Below are positions 17,100 to 26,227 of a stretch of DNA of 51,685 bases, piece after piece; positions within the stretch are counted from its first letter, which is position 1, and each line of letters begins with the position of its first letter. The position numbers and the translations under genes were made by a program. The DNA comes from an uncultured Flammeovirgaceae bacterium (GTDB lineage: Bacteria; Bacteroidota; Bacteroidia; Cytophagales; Cyclobacteriaceae), in the NCBI GenBank assembly GCA_937883755.1, contig CAKZYA010000018.1, positions 1 through 51,685 of the forward strand, read 5' to 3'. The notes beneath the pieces were generated by a model. The model made no database searches. It worked only from the letters and a program-made list of their open reading frames with translations, and was not told the DNA's origin.

Positions 17100-18323
17100 T
17101 CAAGAATTAAACAAATCCATCTGCCCGTTTTGGGGTCGCTTCACAAAGCCCTTAATTGTTCGACCGCCGTGCTTCCACGAATCCTGACGTTCTTTTTCCA
17201 GTAATTGTTCAAATCGGACGGCCGACTCATTATCGTTTGGAGTAAAATTCTCTTCGGCTTTTTGAGCTAAATCAGTGAGTTTGCTAATAGCTTTCTGTTT
17301 GTCGGTATGCCCGATTTTGGCTCGGTCTACTGCAGTTCTCAGAGTGCCAATGGTTTCGTCGTATACTTTGGTAGGCACGGGAAACGGGCGGCTACCCTTG
17401 CTGCCGTGGGCGAAAGAGTATCGGGCGGGGTCGGAGAAACGGGAAGGAGTTCCATGGATGACTTCACTCACCAAGGTGAGGGATTGTAAGGTGCGAGGAC
17501 CTAAGCCTTTGAGTAGCAGTAAATCTTCAAATTGCTTGGTCTCGTTTTCTTGGGCTAGCCACAGAATGCTCCCCAATCGCTTGAGATTAACGTCTTTGGC
17601 CTTCACTCCGCAGTAGCCGGGTAAGATCATCTTTTGCACTTCTCGTATCATTTTATCGGGAGCTTCTTGGGCGATCTCCAAAATTCCCCCACGGGTTGGT
17701 TCAGCATTCTGAGCTACCAAGTTCAAAATGTCTCCTTGGTTGGCTCCGCAGACAGCCGCGTGAGGTTCATTGACAAACGAACTAATATTTTTAGAGTGCC
17801 AGTGATAGCGTCGTGCCTGCTGAGTGCCGCCGTTCATCCCCTGCTGAATAGCCGTCCAGTCGCCTTCACGACTGACTAGAAAACTATGCAGATAAAGCTG
17901 AAAGCCATCTTGCACAGCGGTGTTGTCTACCTTTGCCACTAGTTTACTAAAACGAGATAGTTGCGTACCATCCAGCCCGGTCTTCTCACCCACCGAAACT
18001 AGCTCTACCGGGGTTCGCATAGACTGTTTTCCCTTTCCGCCACAAACGTACAAGCCCAATTCTTGGGCGTGAGGATTAATAGAATCTTTCAGGGCGCGAG
18101 TAACCGCGGTAGTCACTCCTGACGAGTTCCAGTCCATGCCGATGACCGCCCCAAAGCTTTGAAACCAAAAGGGATCGGATAACTTAGCCAAAAAGGCTTG
18201 ATGACCATATTCGGTAAGAATACTTTCTACAATGGCTAAACTTAACTTCTTCATTCGCTCAAATAGCCAGGGCGGAATGCCCCCGCCCATCAGGGCTAAA
18301 TCGGCTGATCCTGATTGTTTCAT
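17100..18323 (-). CDS. DUF763 protein
   Basis: 407 aa matching the DUF763 family pattern: N-terminal GSADLALMGGGIPPWLFERM, a GVTTAVTRALKD segment, and a conserved central block around EPHAAVCGANQGDILNLVA. Near residues 270-300 the stretch LLLLKGLGPRTLQSLTLVSEVIHG looks like a helix-hairpin-helix DNA-binding element (LxGLGPRTxxxL), of the kind found in DNA glycosylases and repair nucleases. The start codon overlaps the stop of the upstream DNA glycosylase gene by 4 bp (ATGA). The family's biochemical function is not established to my knowledge; the coupling points to DNA repair or processing. Confidence 0.85.
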   Translation of the reverse strand: MKQSGSADLALMGGGIPPWLFERMKKLSLAIVESILTEYGHQAFLAKLSDPFWFQSFGAVIGMDWNSSGVTTAVTRALKDSINPHAQELGLYVCGGKGKQSMRTPVELVSVGEKTGLDGTQLSRFSKLVAKVDNTAVQDGFQLYLHSFLVSREGDWTAIQQGMNGGTQQARRYHWHSKNISSFVNEPHAAVCGANQGDILNLVAQNAEPTRGGILEIAQEAPDKMIREVQKMILPGYCGVKAKDVNLKRLGSILWLAQENETKQFEDLLLLKGLGPRTLQSLTLVSEVIHGTPSRFSDPARYSFAHGSKGSRPFPVPTKVYDETIGTLRTAVDRAKIGHTDKQKAISKLTDLAQKAEENFTPNDNESAVRFEQLLEKERQDSWKHGGRTIKGFVKRPQNGQMDLFNS

Positions 18324-18931
18324 AGCTTTCTGCTTTTATTCGCTTCCTTCCAGGCTAACAAATATTTGACCCCGAAAGATTGGTAAGGAGCCCAGTTTTT
18401 AGCCACTTTTTTCATTTCGGCGGTAATTCGTTTAGGGCCGATATTGTACAACTGCTCCATCACCAAGCGGAGATGATAGTCCTGAGCCGGAAATACGTTG
18501 GGGCGTTCCAGGGTGTAGAGCAGGATCATGTCTACGGTCCAAGTGCCTACTCCCGTAATAGAACCGAGAATTTCCCTCACTTCGGTATCGCTTAATCGAG
18601 TCCAATCAGGTGAATGCAAATCGAAGAATTCCAAAATCCTTTCCAGCGTTTCGTACTTTTTCATTGAGAGTTTTACGTCACCCAGCACCTCTTCCAACTG
18701 CTCAAAATTATCCAGGGTAAGTTCTTCCAATGAAGCTTTGGCTAATAGTTTTGCAAAAGTCTTTTTGGTACTACGGTAGTGTATTTGCTGCTCGATGATG
18801 CAACTTAGCAGATCGTGAAACACATTGCGAGTACTGGCTACCAAGAGCCACTCTACTTCGGCGATGACTTGCTTTAGAATGTTGTCTTTAGCTGATAGGT
18901 GGTGTGCTACAGAATTACGGAGGGATGTCAC
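18320..18931 (-). CDS. HhH-GPD DNA glycosylase (3-methyladenine type)
   Basis: 203 aa, AlkA-like base-excision enzyme that removes alkylated bases from DNA. It has the helix-hairpin-helix LGSITGVGTWTVDMILLYTL (about 122-141) and the catalytic aspartate Asp151 in NVFPAQDYHLRL, matching the family pattern FPxxDxxL. The upstream segment DLLSCIIEQQIHYRSTKKTFAKL corresponds to the substrate-pocket helix. It lacks the AlkA N-terminal domain, so it is a short-form enzyme. It is translated first in a two-gene unit with the DUF763 gene. Confidence 0.88.
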   Translation of the reverse strand: MTSLRNSVAHHLSAKDNILKQVIAEVEWLLVASTRNVFHDLLSCIIEQQIHYRSTKKTFAKLLAKASLEELTLDNFEQLEEVLGDVKLSMKKYETLERILEFFDLHSPDWTRLSDTEVREILGSITGVGTWTVDMILLYTLERPNVFPAQDYHLRLVMEQLYNIGPKRITAEMKKVAKNWAPYQSFGVKYLLAWKEANKSRKL

Positions 18932-18944
18932 TTCTTTTACTTAT

Positions 18945-19014
18945 GTTAACGGTTAGTATGTGAATCGTTGCCTGCCGATAAGCGGCTATGACTTCATGCA
19001 CAGTGTTGTAAAAC
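18945..19014. repeat. Cassette-flank-like intergenic element
   Basis: The stretch runs from GTTAACGG (18945-18952) to GTGTTGTAAAAC (19003-19014). AAC and GTT cores face each other around a roughly 50-base middle, similar in plan to the element at 21398-21527. The pairing of the ends is weak. It separates the glycosylase start from a long gene-free stretch. Confidence 0.25.
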
Positions 19015-19148
19015 GTTTTTTATCTAACTATCTTTTCTCCAAGTCTATTAGAAATGCCTTTCATCTTTTCAGTTTTCGGAAACTTTCAGTGCAAATCTGA
19101 TATTCAAGGTACTCTCAAGAAAGTTCTATTTCATTTTATAGTTTAGAA

Positions 19149-20621
19149 CTATTCTCTTACTTGTTTTAACAAAATATCTTTTAGTATTAAAACTGCATTT
19201 GTCATTTCAGCAGGTTCTAAAGATGCAAACCCTAGACGAAGACAGTTGTCACTCCGATATGGTGTACCATCTGAAATCACTATGTTATTCTCTCTTGCCG
19301 TACTTGAAAGGTTCTTAAGACATACGTCATTGGAAAACTTACCCCAAATGGCCATCCCTCCACTCGGTTTATCAAATGAAAAAAATTGCCCTAGCTCTAG
19401 CTTCAAATTGTCACATAAGAAATCTCTCCTTTTTCTGTACTCCTTCAATGATTTCCGTACCATTCTTTGAAGGTCTCCCTGATCAATAAGCTGAGCAATG
19501 GTTCGTTCTAAAATAGTGTCTCCTTGGAAATCAATGATCTTCCTCAAATCCGCAGCTTGTCGTATGATTTTCTTTGGGGCTACCATATAACCAATTCGGA
19601 ATGAAGGTGAAATAGTCTTAGAGAACGAACCAATGTAAATAACAGATCCGTTAGAGTTTACACTGACTAAAGGAAGAATAGGATTGTGTTTGTAGTGAAA
19701 ATCGAAATCATAGTCGTCTTCTATAATTGCAAAACGATATCTTTCTGCTAACTCAAGTAAGTGCATTCTGCGGTCTGCACTCAGAGTCACTGTAGTCGGG
19801 TGATGATGATGTGGTGTTACATACACGAGTCGTACTTTCCCCTTGTTACACAACGCTTCAATCTCATCAACTACAATCCCATTTTTATCCACTTTCACTT
19901 TTTTAATATCCGCATTTAAGTACTTCAATGTTTCGTCTGCAAAGAAATAATTCGGATCACTTACTATAGCGACATCCTCTTTCCGCAGTAAAAGACTCAT
20001 ACTAAGATAAAGAGCCATTTGACTTCCTCTTGTTATCATGATATTTTCCGTACGACATGGAATTCCTCTAGTTCCATTTAAGTACTTTGCCAGCACTTCC
20101 CGTAAGACCTCATCTCCCAGAGAAGTCGTGTAGCTCAGTAACTTTCTATAACTCTTTAGCTTTAGAATGCTTCGATATGTTCTATTTATAAGAGCATGGT
20201 CAATCAACCTATTATCAGGTAAGCCGTCATTAAATATAATTTCATTTCCATTAGTAATTTCTGAGAACCTATCTATATGATGCTCTTCTAATGAATAATT
20301 TGGATCAGTTGATATAACTACTTGACTAGAGTTCTTCAGGGATTGATACTTCATCGCTGGAAGACTATCGGATATGAATGTCCCTATCTTGGGTAAGATA
20401 TTAACCCATTGCTGAGATGATAACTCAGAATATGCTTTTTCTATAGTCTTTTTATTGACCTTAAATATCTGTGCAGCATCCAGAACCCCTGGAAGTTTTG
20501 TCCCAGGCTGCATATGCCCAGTGTGTATTTCTTTGATGATTGCATTAGCGATTTGAAGACTCACAGGTATTGATGATTCATTCTCTATAGTTAGCAAACC
20601 ATGCCAAGGATACTGACCCAT
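19149..20621 (-). CDS. MocR/PdxR-type regulator (GntR HTH fused to aminotransferase)
   Basis: 490 aa. N-terminal GntR winged helix (about 12-82, with LPGVLDAAQIFKVNKKTIEKAYSEL) and a class I aminotransferase-like domain. The latter has NDGLPDNRLI, the TRGSQMALYL segment, YVTPHHHHPTTVT, and the PLP lysine K335 in GSFSKTISPSFRIGY. MocR proteins bind PLP or a PLP adduct and usually control a divergent gene. Here that is the flavodoxin-fold oxidoreductase at 20726, about 100 bp away, and two direct repeats suitable for such a regulator lie at the promoter. Confidence 0.93.
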   Translation of the reverse strand: MGQYPWHGLLTIENESSIPVSLQIANAIIKEIHTGHMQPGTKLPGVLDAAQIFKVNKKTIEKAYSELSSQQWVNILPKIGTFISDSLPAMKYQSLKNSSQVVISTDPNYSLEEHHIDRFSEITNGNEIIFNDGLPDNRLIDHALINRTYRSILKLKSYRKLLSYTTSLGDEVLREVLAKYLNGTRGIPCRTENIMITRGSQMALYLSMSLLLRKEDVAIVSDPNYFFADETLKYLNADIKKVKVDKNGIVVDEIEALCNKGKVRLVYVTPHHHHPTTVTLSADRRMHLLELAERYRFAIIEDDYDFDFHYKHNPILPLVSVNSNGSVIYIGSFSKTISPSFRIGYMVAPKKIIRQAADLRKIIDFQGDTILERTIAQLIDQGDLQRMVRKSLKEYRKRRDFLCDNLKLELGQFFSFDKPSGGMAIWGKFSNDVCLKNLSSTARENNIVISDGTPYRSDNCLRLGFASLEPAEMTNAVLILKDILLKQVRE

Positions 20622-20645
20622 ACACTTTGTTATTTTTGACCCATA
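20614..20645. promoter_or_regulatory. Direct repeats, putative MocR binding site
   Basis: TGACCCATA occurs at 20614-20622 and again at 20637-20645 in the same orientation, 23 bp apart start to start (about two helical turns). MocR/PdxR proteins are known to use direct repeats. The first copy overlaps the regulator's own start codon, which would suit autorepression. Confidence 0.5.
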
Positions 20646-20725
20646 TGAGTGGGGTTTTTAAGCTATAACTTTGATTAATCTAAAGCAAGATCAATTTCTT
20701 ATTCAAATGTAAAACACTTAAAAAA

Positions 20726-21343
20726 ATGACAAAAACACTAATAGTGAGCTACACGCCTAGGATTAATTCGAATACCCAAAAACTTGTTCAAGATTTCATG
20801 ACAAAAAGCCAAGGAAAAACAGAGGTTTCCTATTTAAATCTTGTAACTCATACACCAGATTTACTGCTAAAAGACAATTTAAATATAATGCTCAAGAGAA
20901 ATTTCACTGATATAGCATTATCAGAAGAAGAAAAGAGGCTACTGGCGAAAAATGACGAAATGTTATCACAGCTTAAAGCATCTGATTTTATAGTCTTAGC
21001 GTATCCCATGAACAATTTTACTGTCCCTGCCCCAGTGAAGGCATGGATTGATGCAGTTCTACAACCCAATCAAACCTTTAAATTAACGGAGAAAGGTTAT
21101 GAAGGGCTTTGCCACGGTAAGAAGGCAGCCGTTTTGATGACTACAGGTGGAGACTATGATCTTGAAATCGCAAAACCAATGAACCATGCGACAGGGTTAA
21201 TCACTACTGTTTTCGGTATTATTGGTATTCCATCACAACACATCTCGGCTTATGGTTTGAATGTATATCCAAATAGAATTAATGAAATCTTAGAAGTAAC
21301 GAAAGAGAAAATTACGGACCTTGTGAAGCTATGGTATAATTAG
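20726..21343 (+). CDS. FMN-dependent NAD(P)H oxidoreductase, AzoR-like
   Basis: 205 aa with the flavodoxin_2 fold: N-terminal phosphate-binding loop YTPRINSNTQKL, the AYPMNNFTVPAPVKAWIDAVL segment typical of AzoR/NQO-type enzymes, and GLCHGKKAAVLMTTGGDY for the second FMN contact. Such enzymes reduce quinones or azo compounds by two-electron transfer. It is divergent from the MocR-type regulator and is its most likely target. A TAACTTTG box (TAnnTTTG) lies about 55 bp upstream of the start. Confidence 0.88.
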   Translation: MTKTLIVSYTPRINSNTQKLVQDFMTKSQGKTEVSYLNLVTHTPDLLLKDNLNIMLKRNFTDIALSEEEKRLLAKNDEMLSQLKASDFIVLAYPMNNFTVPAPVKAWIDAVLQPNQTFKLTEKGYEGLCHGKKAAVLMTTGGDYDLEIAKPMNHATGLITTVFGIIGIPSQHISAYGLNVYPNRINEILEVTKEKITDLVKLWYN

Positions 21344-21397
21344 AGCTCTCTATTTATCGGGTTAAATTATTGAATGACGCTTACTCAATAAATGTTT

Positions 21398-21527
21398 TAC
21401 AACGGTCTTGGCTATGAGTAGTTGCGAAATTTCACCGGATAAGCTTTGCGCAGGCGCAAGTTGATCTCCCAAAAATCAACCCTATCAACATGGTAATTAC
21501 CTGCTATTGCTTATATACAGCGTTGTA
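21398..21527. repeat. Cassette-flank-like element with TACAACG/CGTTGTA ends
   Basis: TACAACG (21398-21404) and CGTTGTA (21521-21527) are perfect inverted 7-mers bounding about 116 bases that include GGTCTTGGCTATGAGTAG. The arrangement (AAC-type core, variable middle, GTT-type core) recalls integron attC sites but does not match their strict consensus. I recall similar sequences between unrelated genes in Bacteroidota genomes. It sits 24 bp from the 3' end of the nucleotidyltransferase gene. Confidence 0.45.
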
Positions 21528-21550
21528 GCCAGTTGTTTTGTTGTTTGTTT

Positions 21551-22336
21551 TCAACTATTAGCAATTCTTTCAATACAATACTCAAAAAAGCGAGAGAGGT
21601 TTTCTGTTAAGAATTGTTTTTGTCTGTCCGTTTTTTTGTGCGCATATCCTTCCAACGCAGTTTGAATCATCTCATGAAATTCAGCAGGGAAATTTTGGAG
21701 TCCCCATTCGCCACCCTGTTTCTTTGAAGAAAGTTTGTGAGTTTCATATGCTCGAACAACTCGGCACAAATTGAGCACAGCATATATGGGTCTTTCTTCA
21801 AATTGTTCTTTAATAAATGGCATTTCCTGTTGGAGAGAACGCTTCAAAATTTCCCACGGTACGGGCAAAAATAATTTCTGCGGTTCATATCCAAATATCT
21901 TTAAGCCTGATTCATATAAGTGTTGGCGATGCATAGGAAAATCATGTTCGCCCTGTCCTTCTTTTGCTTTTACAAATTCTTTACCTTCCACGTAAAACAA
22001 AAAATCAGGTGGGTAATCATCGGTTTTTACCTGTTCTTCGGTCATGTACGTTCCTTCAATACGTTTTCCATATTCGGGATCGTTACCCAAACGCCCATGC
22101 AATTGAGCTATTTTTTGCTCTTCTTTGGAAGTTAGCGGTTCAGACAAAACGACAACAAAGTCTATGTCGCTCGTTTCGGAATTAAAACAGCCATAAGCAA
22201 GAGAGCCATACAGGTACAAACCAAAAAGTTTGTCGCTAAGTGTGTTTTGTAAACCATCTCTAAGAGCAAAAACAATCTCTCTAACTTTTGCAGGTGCATT
22301 TTCAAAACCAATATTTTTTTGCTCTATTTCAGACAT
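21551..22336 (-). CDS. Nucleotidyltransferase, aminoglycoside adenylyltransferase-like
   Basis: 261 aa. The N-terminal nucleotidyltransferase domain has GLYLYGSLAYGCFNSETSDIDF, with the GS (44-45) and the metal-binding D-x-D (Asp57, Asp59), as in AadA/ANT enzymes. A C-terminal helical region (about 150-260, including NLCRVVRAYETHKLSSKKQGGEWGL) fits the DUF4111 domain of streptomycin/spectinomycin adenylyltransferases. Whether this protein acts on an aminoglycoside or another small alcohol is not decidable from sequence. The gene-adjacent inverted repeat at its 3' end suggests mobile-cassette history. Confidence 0.8.
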   Translation of the reverse strand: MSEIEQKNIGFENAPAKVREIVFALRDGLQNTLSDKLFGLYLYGSLAYGCFNSETSDIDFVVVLSEPLTSKEEQKIAQLHGRLGNDPEYGKRIEGTYMTEEQVKTDDYPPDFLFYVEGKEFVKAKEGQGEHDFPMHRQHLYESGLKIFGYEPQKLFLPVPWEILKRSLQQEMPFIKEQFEERPIYAVLNLCRVVRAYETHKLSSKKQGGEWGLQNFPAEFHEMIQTALEGYAHKKTDRQKQFLTENLSRFFEYCIERIANS

Positions 22337-22523
22337 TATCTACAATTTTAAACAACGTAAAATTAAATTGTTGATTTCAATATTTAACGTTTTCAATAAA
22401 ATTCAATGCTTCAGGGATACCCCAATTGGTTACAACCACTCTATCCCACGCGACGTCCGCTCCGTTCTCAGGCTACTCATAATGACAAAATTTCATTGGG
22501 TAGATCATTGGCTCAACAATGCC

Positions 22524-24929
22524 TTAGTGCGCTCGCTGGCTTTCTGACTCACCCACGTTCTTATTGCGGTAGTTAAGTTTTTTGAGCTTTCCAAAACTGT
22601 AGGCTACCGAAAACCGGACGTAGTGGGTATTCCACACGTTGTCATAGATCACATCGGTTTGGCCTACCCGGTATTCCCCGCTAGCCCGTACCCGGTAGAA
22701 TACATCGTTGAAGTCGATATTGGCGGTGAGGGCACCCTCTAATAGCTTTTTCTCGATTCCTAGGTTGATCGAAGAATAGTCTTTCTCGAAGTTGATGCCG
22801 TCCCGTTTATCGCTCAGGTACCAAGCCGTAAGGTAAAGCGTGAACCAATCTTTAATGTCAAAGCTATTCTGAGAGTAGAGGTAGTAGTACGGCTCGCTAT
22901 TATTTACCGCAAAAACTCCGGTATCGTCAAACAATCGGTCAAAGCTAAGGGTAGCAGTATTATTAGATCGCCACCAGGCCAGGTTAATATTCTTAGACAG
23001 TGTACCAAAGAATGCGTGTCGCTCACTTAGGTTAACCCGCTGCAAAATGTATTCACGAGGATTATCTTCCGACTGAAATGCACCACCATCAATGGGGTCA
23101 ATAGTATAGTTATAGCCCAGCTTGAGGCTGAGTCCCGCCCACGCTCCACCGGCCTCGAGAGCGTGCACCCGTGAGGGCTGAAGGTCGGGGTTGCCCCGAA
23201 TAGACGTGAAAGCATCTTGGTAGATTACAAACGGGTTGAGGGTTTGGTAAGGCGGGCGAATAATACGGGAGGTGTAAGTAACATAAACATTAACCTGCTC
23301 CGACAGTCGGGAGGTGAGTGAAGCACTGGGAAACACGTTAAGATAAGTATCACCGATCGTGCGGCCTCCGTCTACCTCAGTGAAAAGGGCGTAATCCGTG
23401 AGCTCCATTCTCAATCCTAAGCTATAATCAACATTTTGATTAATACTTCCCTTTATATTGAGGTAAGCAGCGGGAACCCGCTCGCGGTAGGCAAAACTAC
23501 TAGACAGCTCTTCATTTCGGATGCGGGTGTTACCTTCACTAAGATCAAAAAATGTGGTGTGGGAGTTGATCTGTACGTACCCGTACTTCCCGCCCCATTC
23601 TAAGCGGTATCGCTCACTGAAGACCTTCGTATAATCAAGCTGGGTACTAAAAATGTTGATGTCATTACCACCCACATTATTGATAAGGGCAACTTGCTCT
23701 ATAGCATCAATTGTGCTGGATTCAGCAATATCATTGTCGAAGTCGTTGGCGTAGCCAGCAAACTGACTACCGATGAATAAGCTGGAACCCAGGCTATCTA
23801 CCTTGCGGTAGTAATTGGCGTTTAGTGTATTTTTCTGTGTCAGGTCATCTCGAGCAATATTGGTATTGTAGACAATAATTTGACTATCCTCAATGGTATT
23901 ATCGCTAAGTTGTTGTCCCCCCAAGTCTTCGTGTGCCCCAGTGTACTGTACCGAAAAGTAGTGATCCGTCGTAAAGTTATACTGAAGCCCTAATCCGTAG
24001 TTAGACAAATTATCGTATTCGTACTGCCAATCGTTTTTGATCATAGAACGAAAGAAGTTATCAGGAATATTGCGGGTACGACTGGTGCGCTGAATATGCC
24101 GATTGTGCCCCAACTGTAAGCCGTAGTTGGCGTGGGTCGACCAGTTGCTTTGGGCGTAGCTGTAAGTGATGTCGGTTCGGTTATCGTAGCCTGTAAAATC
24201 GCTGTAGCTGTAGTAATTTTTGATTGCTCCTTGTCCACCCTGCTCACGGTCGGTGCGGGTAATGATATTAATCACGGCGTTGCCTTCAGCATCGTAGCGG
24301 GGGCCGGGATTGCTGATGATTTCAATGGTTTGGATGTTGGAAGGTGACAGGGTAGACAAGCGTTCGTTGGCTACCCGCACCCCATTGATAAACAGAATAG
24401 CAGCTCCTTTTCCAAACACTTGTAAGTTTCCATCTTCGTCGTACACAATCGTCGGTGATCGGCTCAAAATTTCGTCTACCGATGTGGCCGTTGCCAGCGG
24501 AGTATTGGCAATATTGATGGCCAGAGAGCCATCGGGTCGTTCGTTAACGAGCGATTGTTTCGCGGTTACCGTTACCTCTTCCAATTCGTTAGCTGCTTCC
24601 CGAACAGTGATCCTTCCCAAATCCACGTGAGCATTGGTGGCATAGCGCACAACCAATATGGTATCCCGGAAAGTGAGGGAGCTGAATTTAAGCAGCACTT
24701 GTTGATCGTTTAGCTCGGTGAGCGTAAATTTTCCATCCAAAAAAGGTATGCCTTGAATAATGCTCGAGTCGGTAGGTGAGATGATCATAGCGTTTCCAAA
24801 GAGCGGTTCCCCTTGAACGTTTACCACTTGGCCAGTAATGGTCTGAATAGACTGGGCACGCGCTGTGAAAGAGAGCGTGATCAGGCATTCTATAAGGAGT
24901 ACTTTTTTTAGAAAGTAAGGCATATGCAA
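22524..24929 (-). CDS. Outer-membrane beta-barrel receptor with carboxypeptidase-like N-domain
   Basis: 801 aa. Signal peptide ending near LSFTARAQS. A carboxypeptidase regulatory-like domain (ITGQVVNVQGEPLFGNAMII) precedes a plug-like domain (EILSRSPTIVYDEDGNLQVFGKGAAILFINGVR, and IISNPGPRYDAEGNAVINI). The C-terminal barrel ends in SVAYSFGKLKKLNYR with a polar tail. It has the same domain order as the 11225-13627 protein and nearly the same length, but clearly diverged sequence. It is divergent from the LytS/LytTR pair at 25154-26928, which most likely controls it. Confidence 0.9.
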   Translation of the reverse strand: MHMPYFLKKVLLIECLITLSFTARAQSIQTITGQVVNVQGEPLFGNAMIISPTDSSIIQGIPFLDGKFTLTELNDQQVLLKFSSLTFRDTILVVRYATNAHVDLGRITVREAANELEEVTVTAKQSLVNERPDGSLAINIANTPLATATSVDEILSRSPTIVYDEDGNLQVFGKGAAILFINGVRVANERLSTLSPSNIQTIEIISNPGPRYDAEGNAVINIITRTDREQGGQGAIKNYYSYSDFTGYDNRTDITYSYAQSNWSTHANYGLQLGHNRHIQRTSRTRNIPDNFFRSMIKNDWQYEYDNLSNYGLGLQYNFTTDHYFSVQYTGAHEDLGGQQLSDNTIEDSQIIVYNTNIARDDLTQKNTLNANYYRKVDSLGSSLFIGSQFAGYANDFDNDIAESSTIDAIEQVALINNVGGNDINIFSTQLDYTKVFSERYRLEWGGKYGYVQINSHTTFFDLSEGNTRIRNEELSSSFAYRERVPAAYLNIKGSINQNVDYSLGLRMELTDYALFTEVDGGRTIGDTYLNVFPSASLTSRLSEQVNVYVTYTSRIIRPPYQTLNPFVIYQDAFTSIRGNPDLQPSRVHALEAGGAWAGLSLKLGYNYTIDPIDGGAFQSEDNPREYILQRVNLSERHAFFGTLSKNINLAWWRSNNTATLSFDRLFDDTGVFAVNNSEPYYYLYSQNSFDIKDWFTLYLTAWYLSDKRDGINFEKDYSSINLGIEKKLLEGALTANIDFNDVFYRVRASGEYRVGQTDVIYDNVWNTHYVRFSVAYSFGKLKKLNYRNKNVGESESQRAH

Positions 24930-25105
24930 GAGGTTTGGGTGAATGAGGGTGAGCCCTCTATGCTGGCAATACTAGCTATGGATGTACTTCCTTATTTGAA
25001 AAGTAGACCAACCGCTGGTTCTCGCTATCAGACTGTTGTTGAGGGTAAAAATCAGGGTTCGTCTACGGTAATGAGTGGTGTGACTACCTAGTCCGCCACT
25101 TTGGC

Positions 25106-25113
25106 TACTTTTG
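25106..25113 (+). promoter_or_regulatory. -7 box of the LytS-LytTR operon
   Basis: TACTTTTG matches TAnnTTTG and is placed 40 bp before the ATG at 25154. No convincing TTG lies at the usual -33 distance. Confidence 0.45.
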
Positions 25114-25153
25114 CGGGTAGTTCGCTGGGCTATACGTATCTTTACCCATTGCT

Positions 25154-26227
25154 ATGCATTTTCTGAAAGAGACATACCGCCGAGTAGATACTCCTTTTCT
25201 GCGACACCTACTTTTTTGGGTAGTAATTTTTGTGTTTCATATCATCACCTCCAGTCGGGCACTTTATAGTAGTGTTTGGCATTTGGTAGGGGTAATGGCT
25301 GTCATGACAGTCCTACAGGTGGTGGTAGCCTACGTGACACTCAACTTCTTGATTCCAAAGTTTCTGGACAAGAAGCGGACAATTGTGTTTGGGTTACTGC
25401 TTACAGCTTTGTTGGTGTTGGCCACTACTGGATATCATACCGCAAAGTATTATTACTTCGAGCCTACCTACCCTCAGTCTTACGCTTGGCAGTTTGAAAA
25501 ATTCGGATATTTGTCGGTTCCCGAGCGGTTAGCTGATCTTTCTACAACGGCTAGCAAATCGGTGTTTTTCTTCTCGCCTACAGTACTGTTGCTGCTCTTT
25601 CAGTTCTATCGAAATCAGCAGCGTTTGGCGAAGATCAACGAGCAAAAAAGAACGGCTGAGCTAACTGCTCTGAAGCACCAATTAAACCCTCATTTCCTGT
25701 TTAATACCTTAAATAATGTGTATGCGCTGGCGGTCAAAAAATCAGACAAGACCCCCGAAGTCATTAGCAAGCTATCGGATATGCTGGACTATATGCTGTA
25801 CCGCTGCAACGAAGACTACGTACCGCTTACTAAAGAGGTAGCACTGATTGAAAACTATCTCACATTAGAAAAAATCCGCTACGGCCAACGGGTAGCCATG
25901 GCGTTTGACACTTCGCTGGCTTGTGAGGTAAAGATTGCCCCGCTCTTGTTACTAACGTTCATTGAAAATGCTTTTAAACACGGAGTGAGTCAGGAGATTA
26001 ACCAGGCTACTATTGATATTACCTTGAAAACTGATGATAAGGCGATAGCCTTCGGTATTACAAACTCTATACCCATAGCCGCGTGCCGCAACGGGAAAGC
26101 GAAGCCTACCATTGGTTTGCAGAATGTGAAAAAACAGCTTGATTTACTCTACCCCAATGCCCATCGCCTCCGTATTGACCAGTCGCGAGAGTACTACACT
26201 GTTACACTAGACATTAAAACGCTATGA
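25154..26227 (+). CDS. LytS-type sensor histidine kinase
   Basis: 357 aa, exactly the length of the kinase at 9920-10993. About four membrane segments (16-35, 44-66, 77-96, 132-151) are followed by the His_kinase domain with LKHQLNPHFLFNTLNNVY (His180), the N-box LLLLTFIENAFKHGV and the glycine box TIGLQNVKKQLDLLYP. It has no extracytoplasmic sensor domain. It is coupled by a 4-bp ATGA overlap to the LytTR regulator and divergent from the barrel gene at 22524. Confidence 0.95.
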   Translation: MHFLKETYRRVDTPFLRHLLFWVVIFVFHIITSSRALYSSVWHLVGVMAVMTVLQVVVAYVTLNFLIPKFLDKKRTIVFGLLLTALLVLATTGYHTAKYYYFEPTYPQSYAWQFEKFGYLSVPERLADLSTTASKSVFFFSPTVLLLLFQFYRNQQRLAKINEQKRTAELTALKHQLNPHFLFNTLNNVYALAVKKSDKTPEVISKLSDMLDYMLYRCNEDYVPLTKEVALIENYLTLEKIRYGQRVAMAFDTSLACEVKIAPLLLLTFIENAFKHGVSQEINQATIDITLKTDDKAIAFGITNSIPIAACRNGKAKPTIGLQNVKKQLDLLYPNAHRLRIDQSREYYTVTLDIKTL

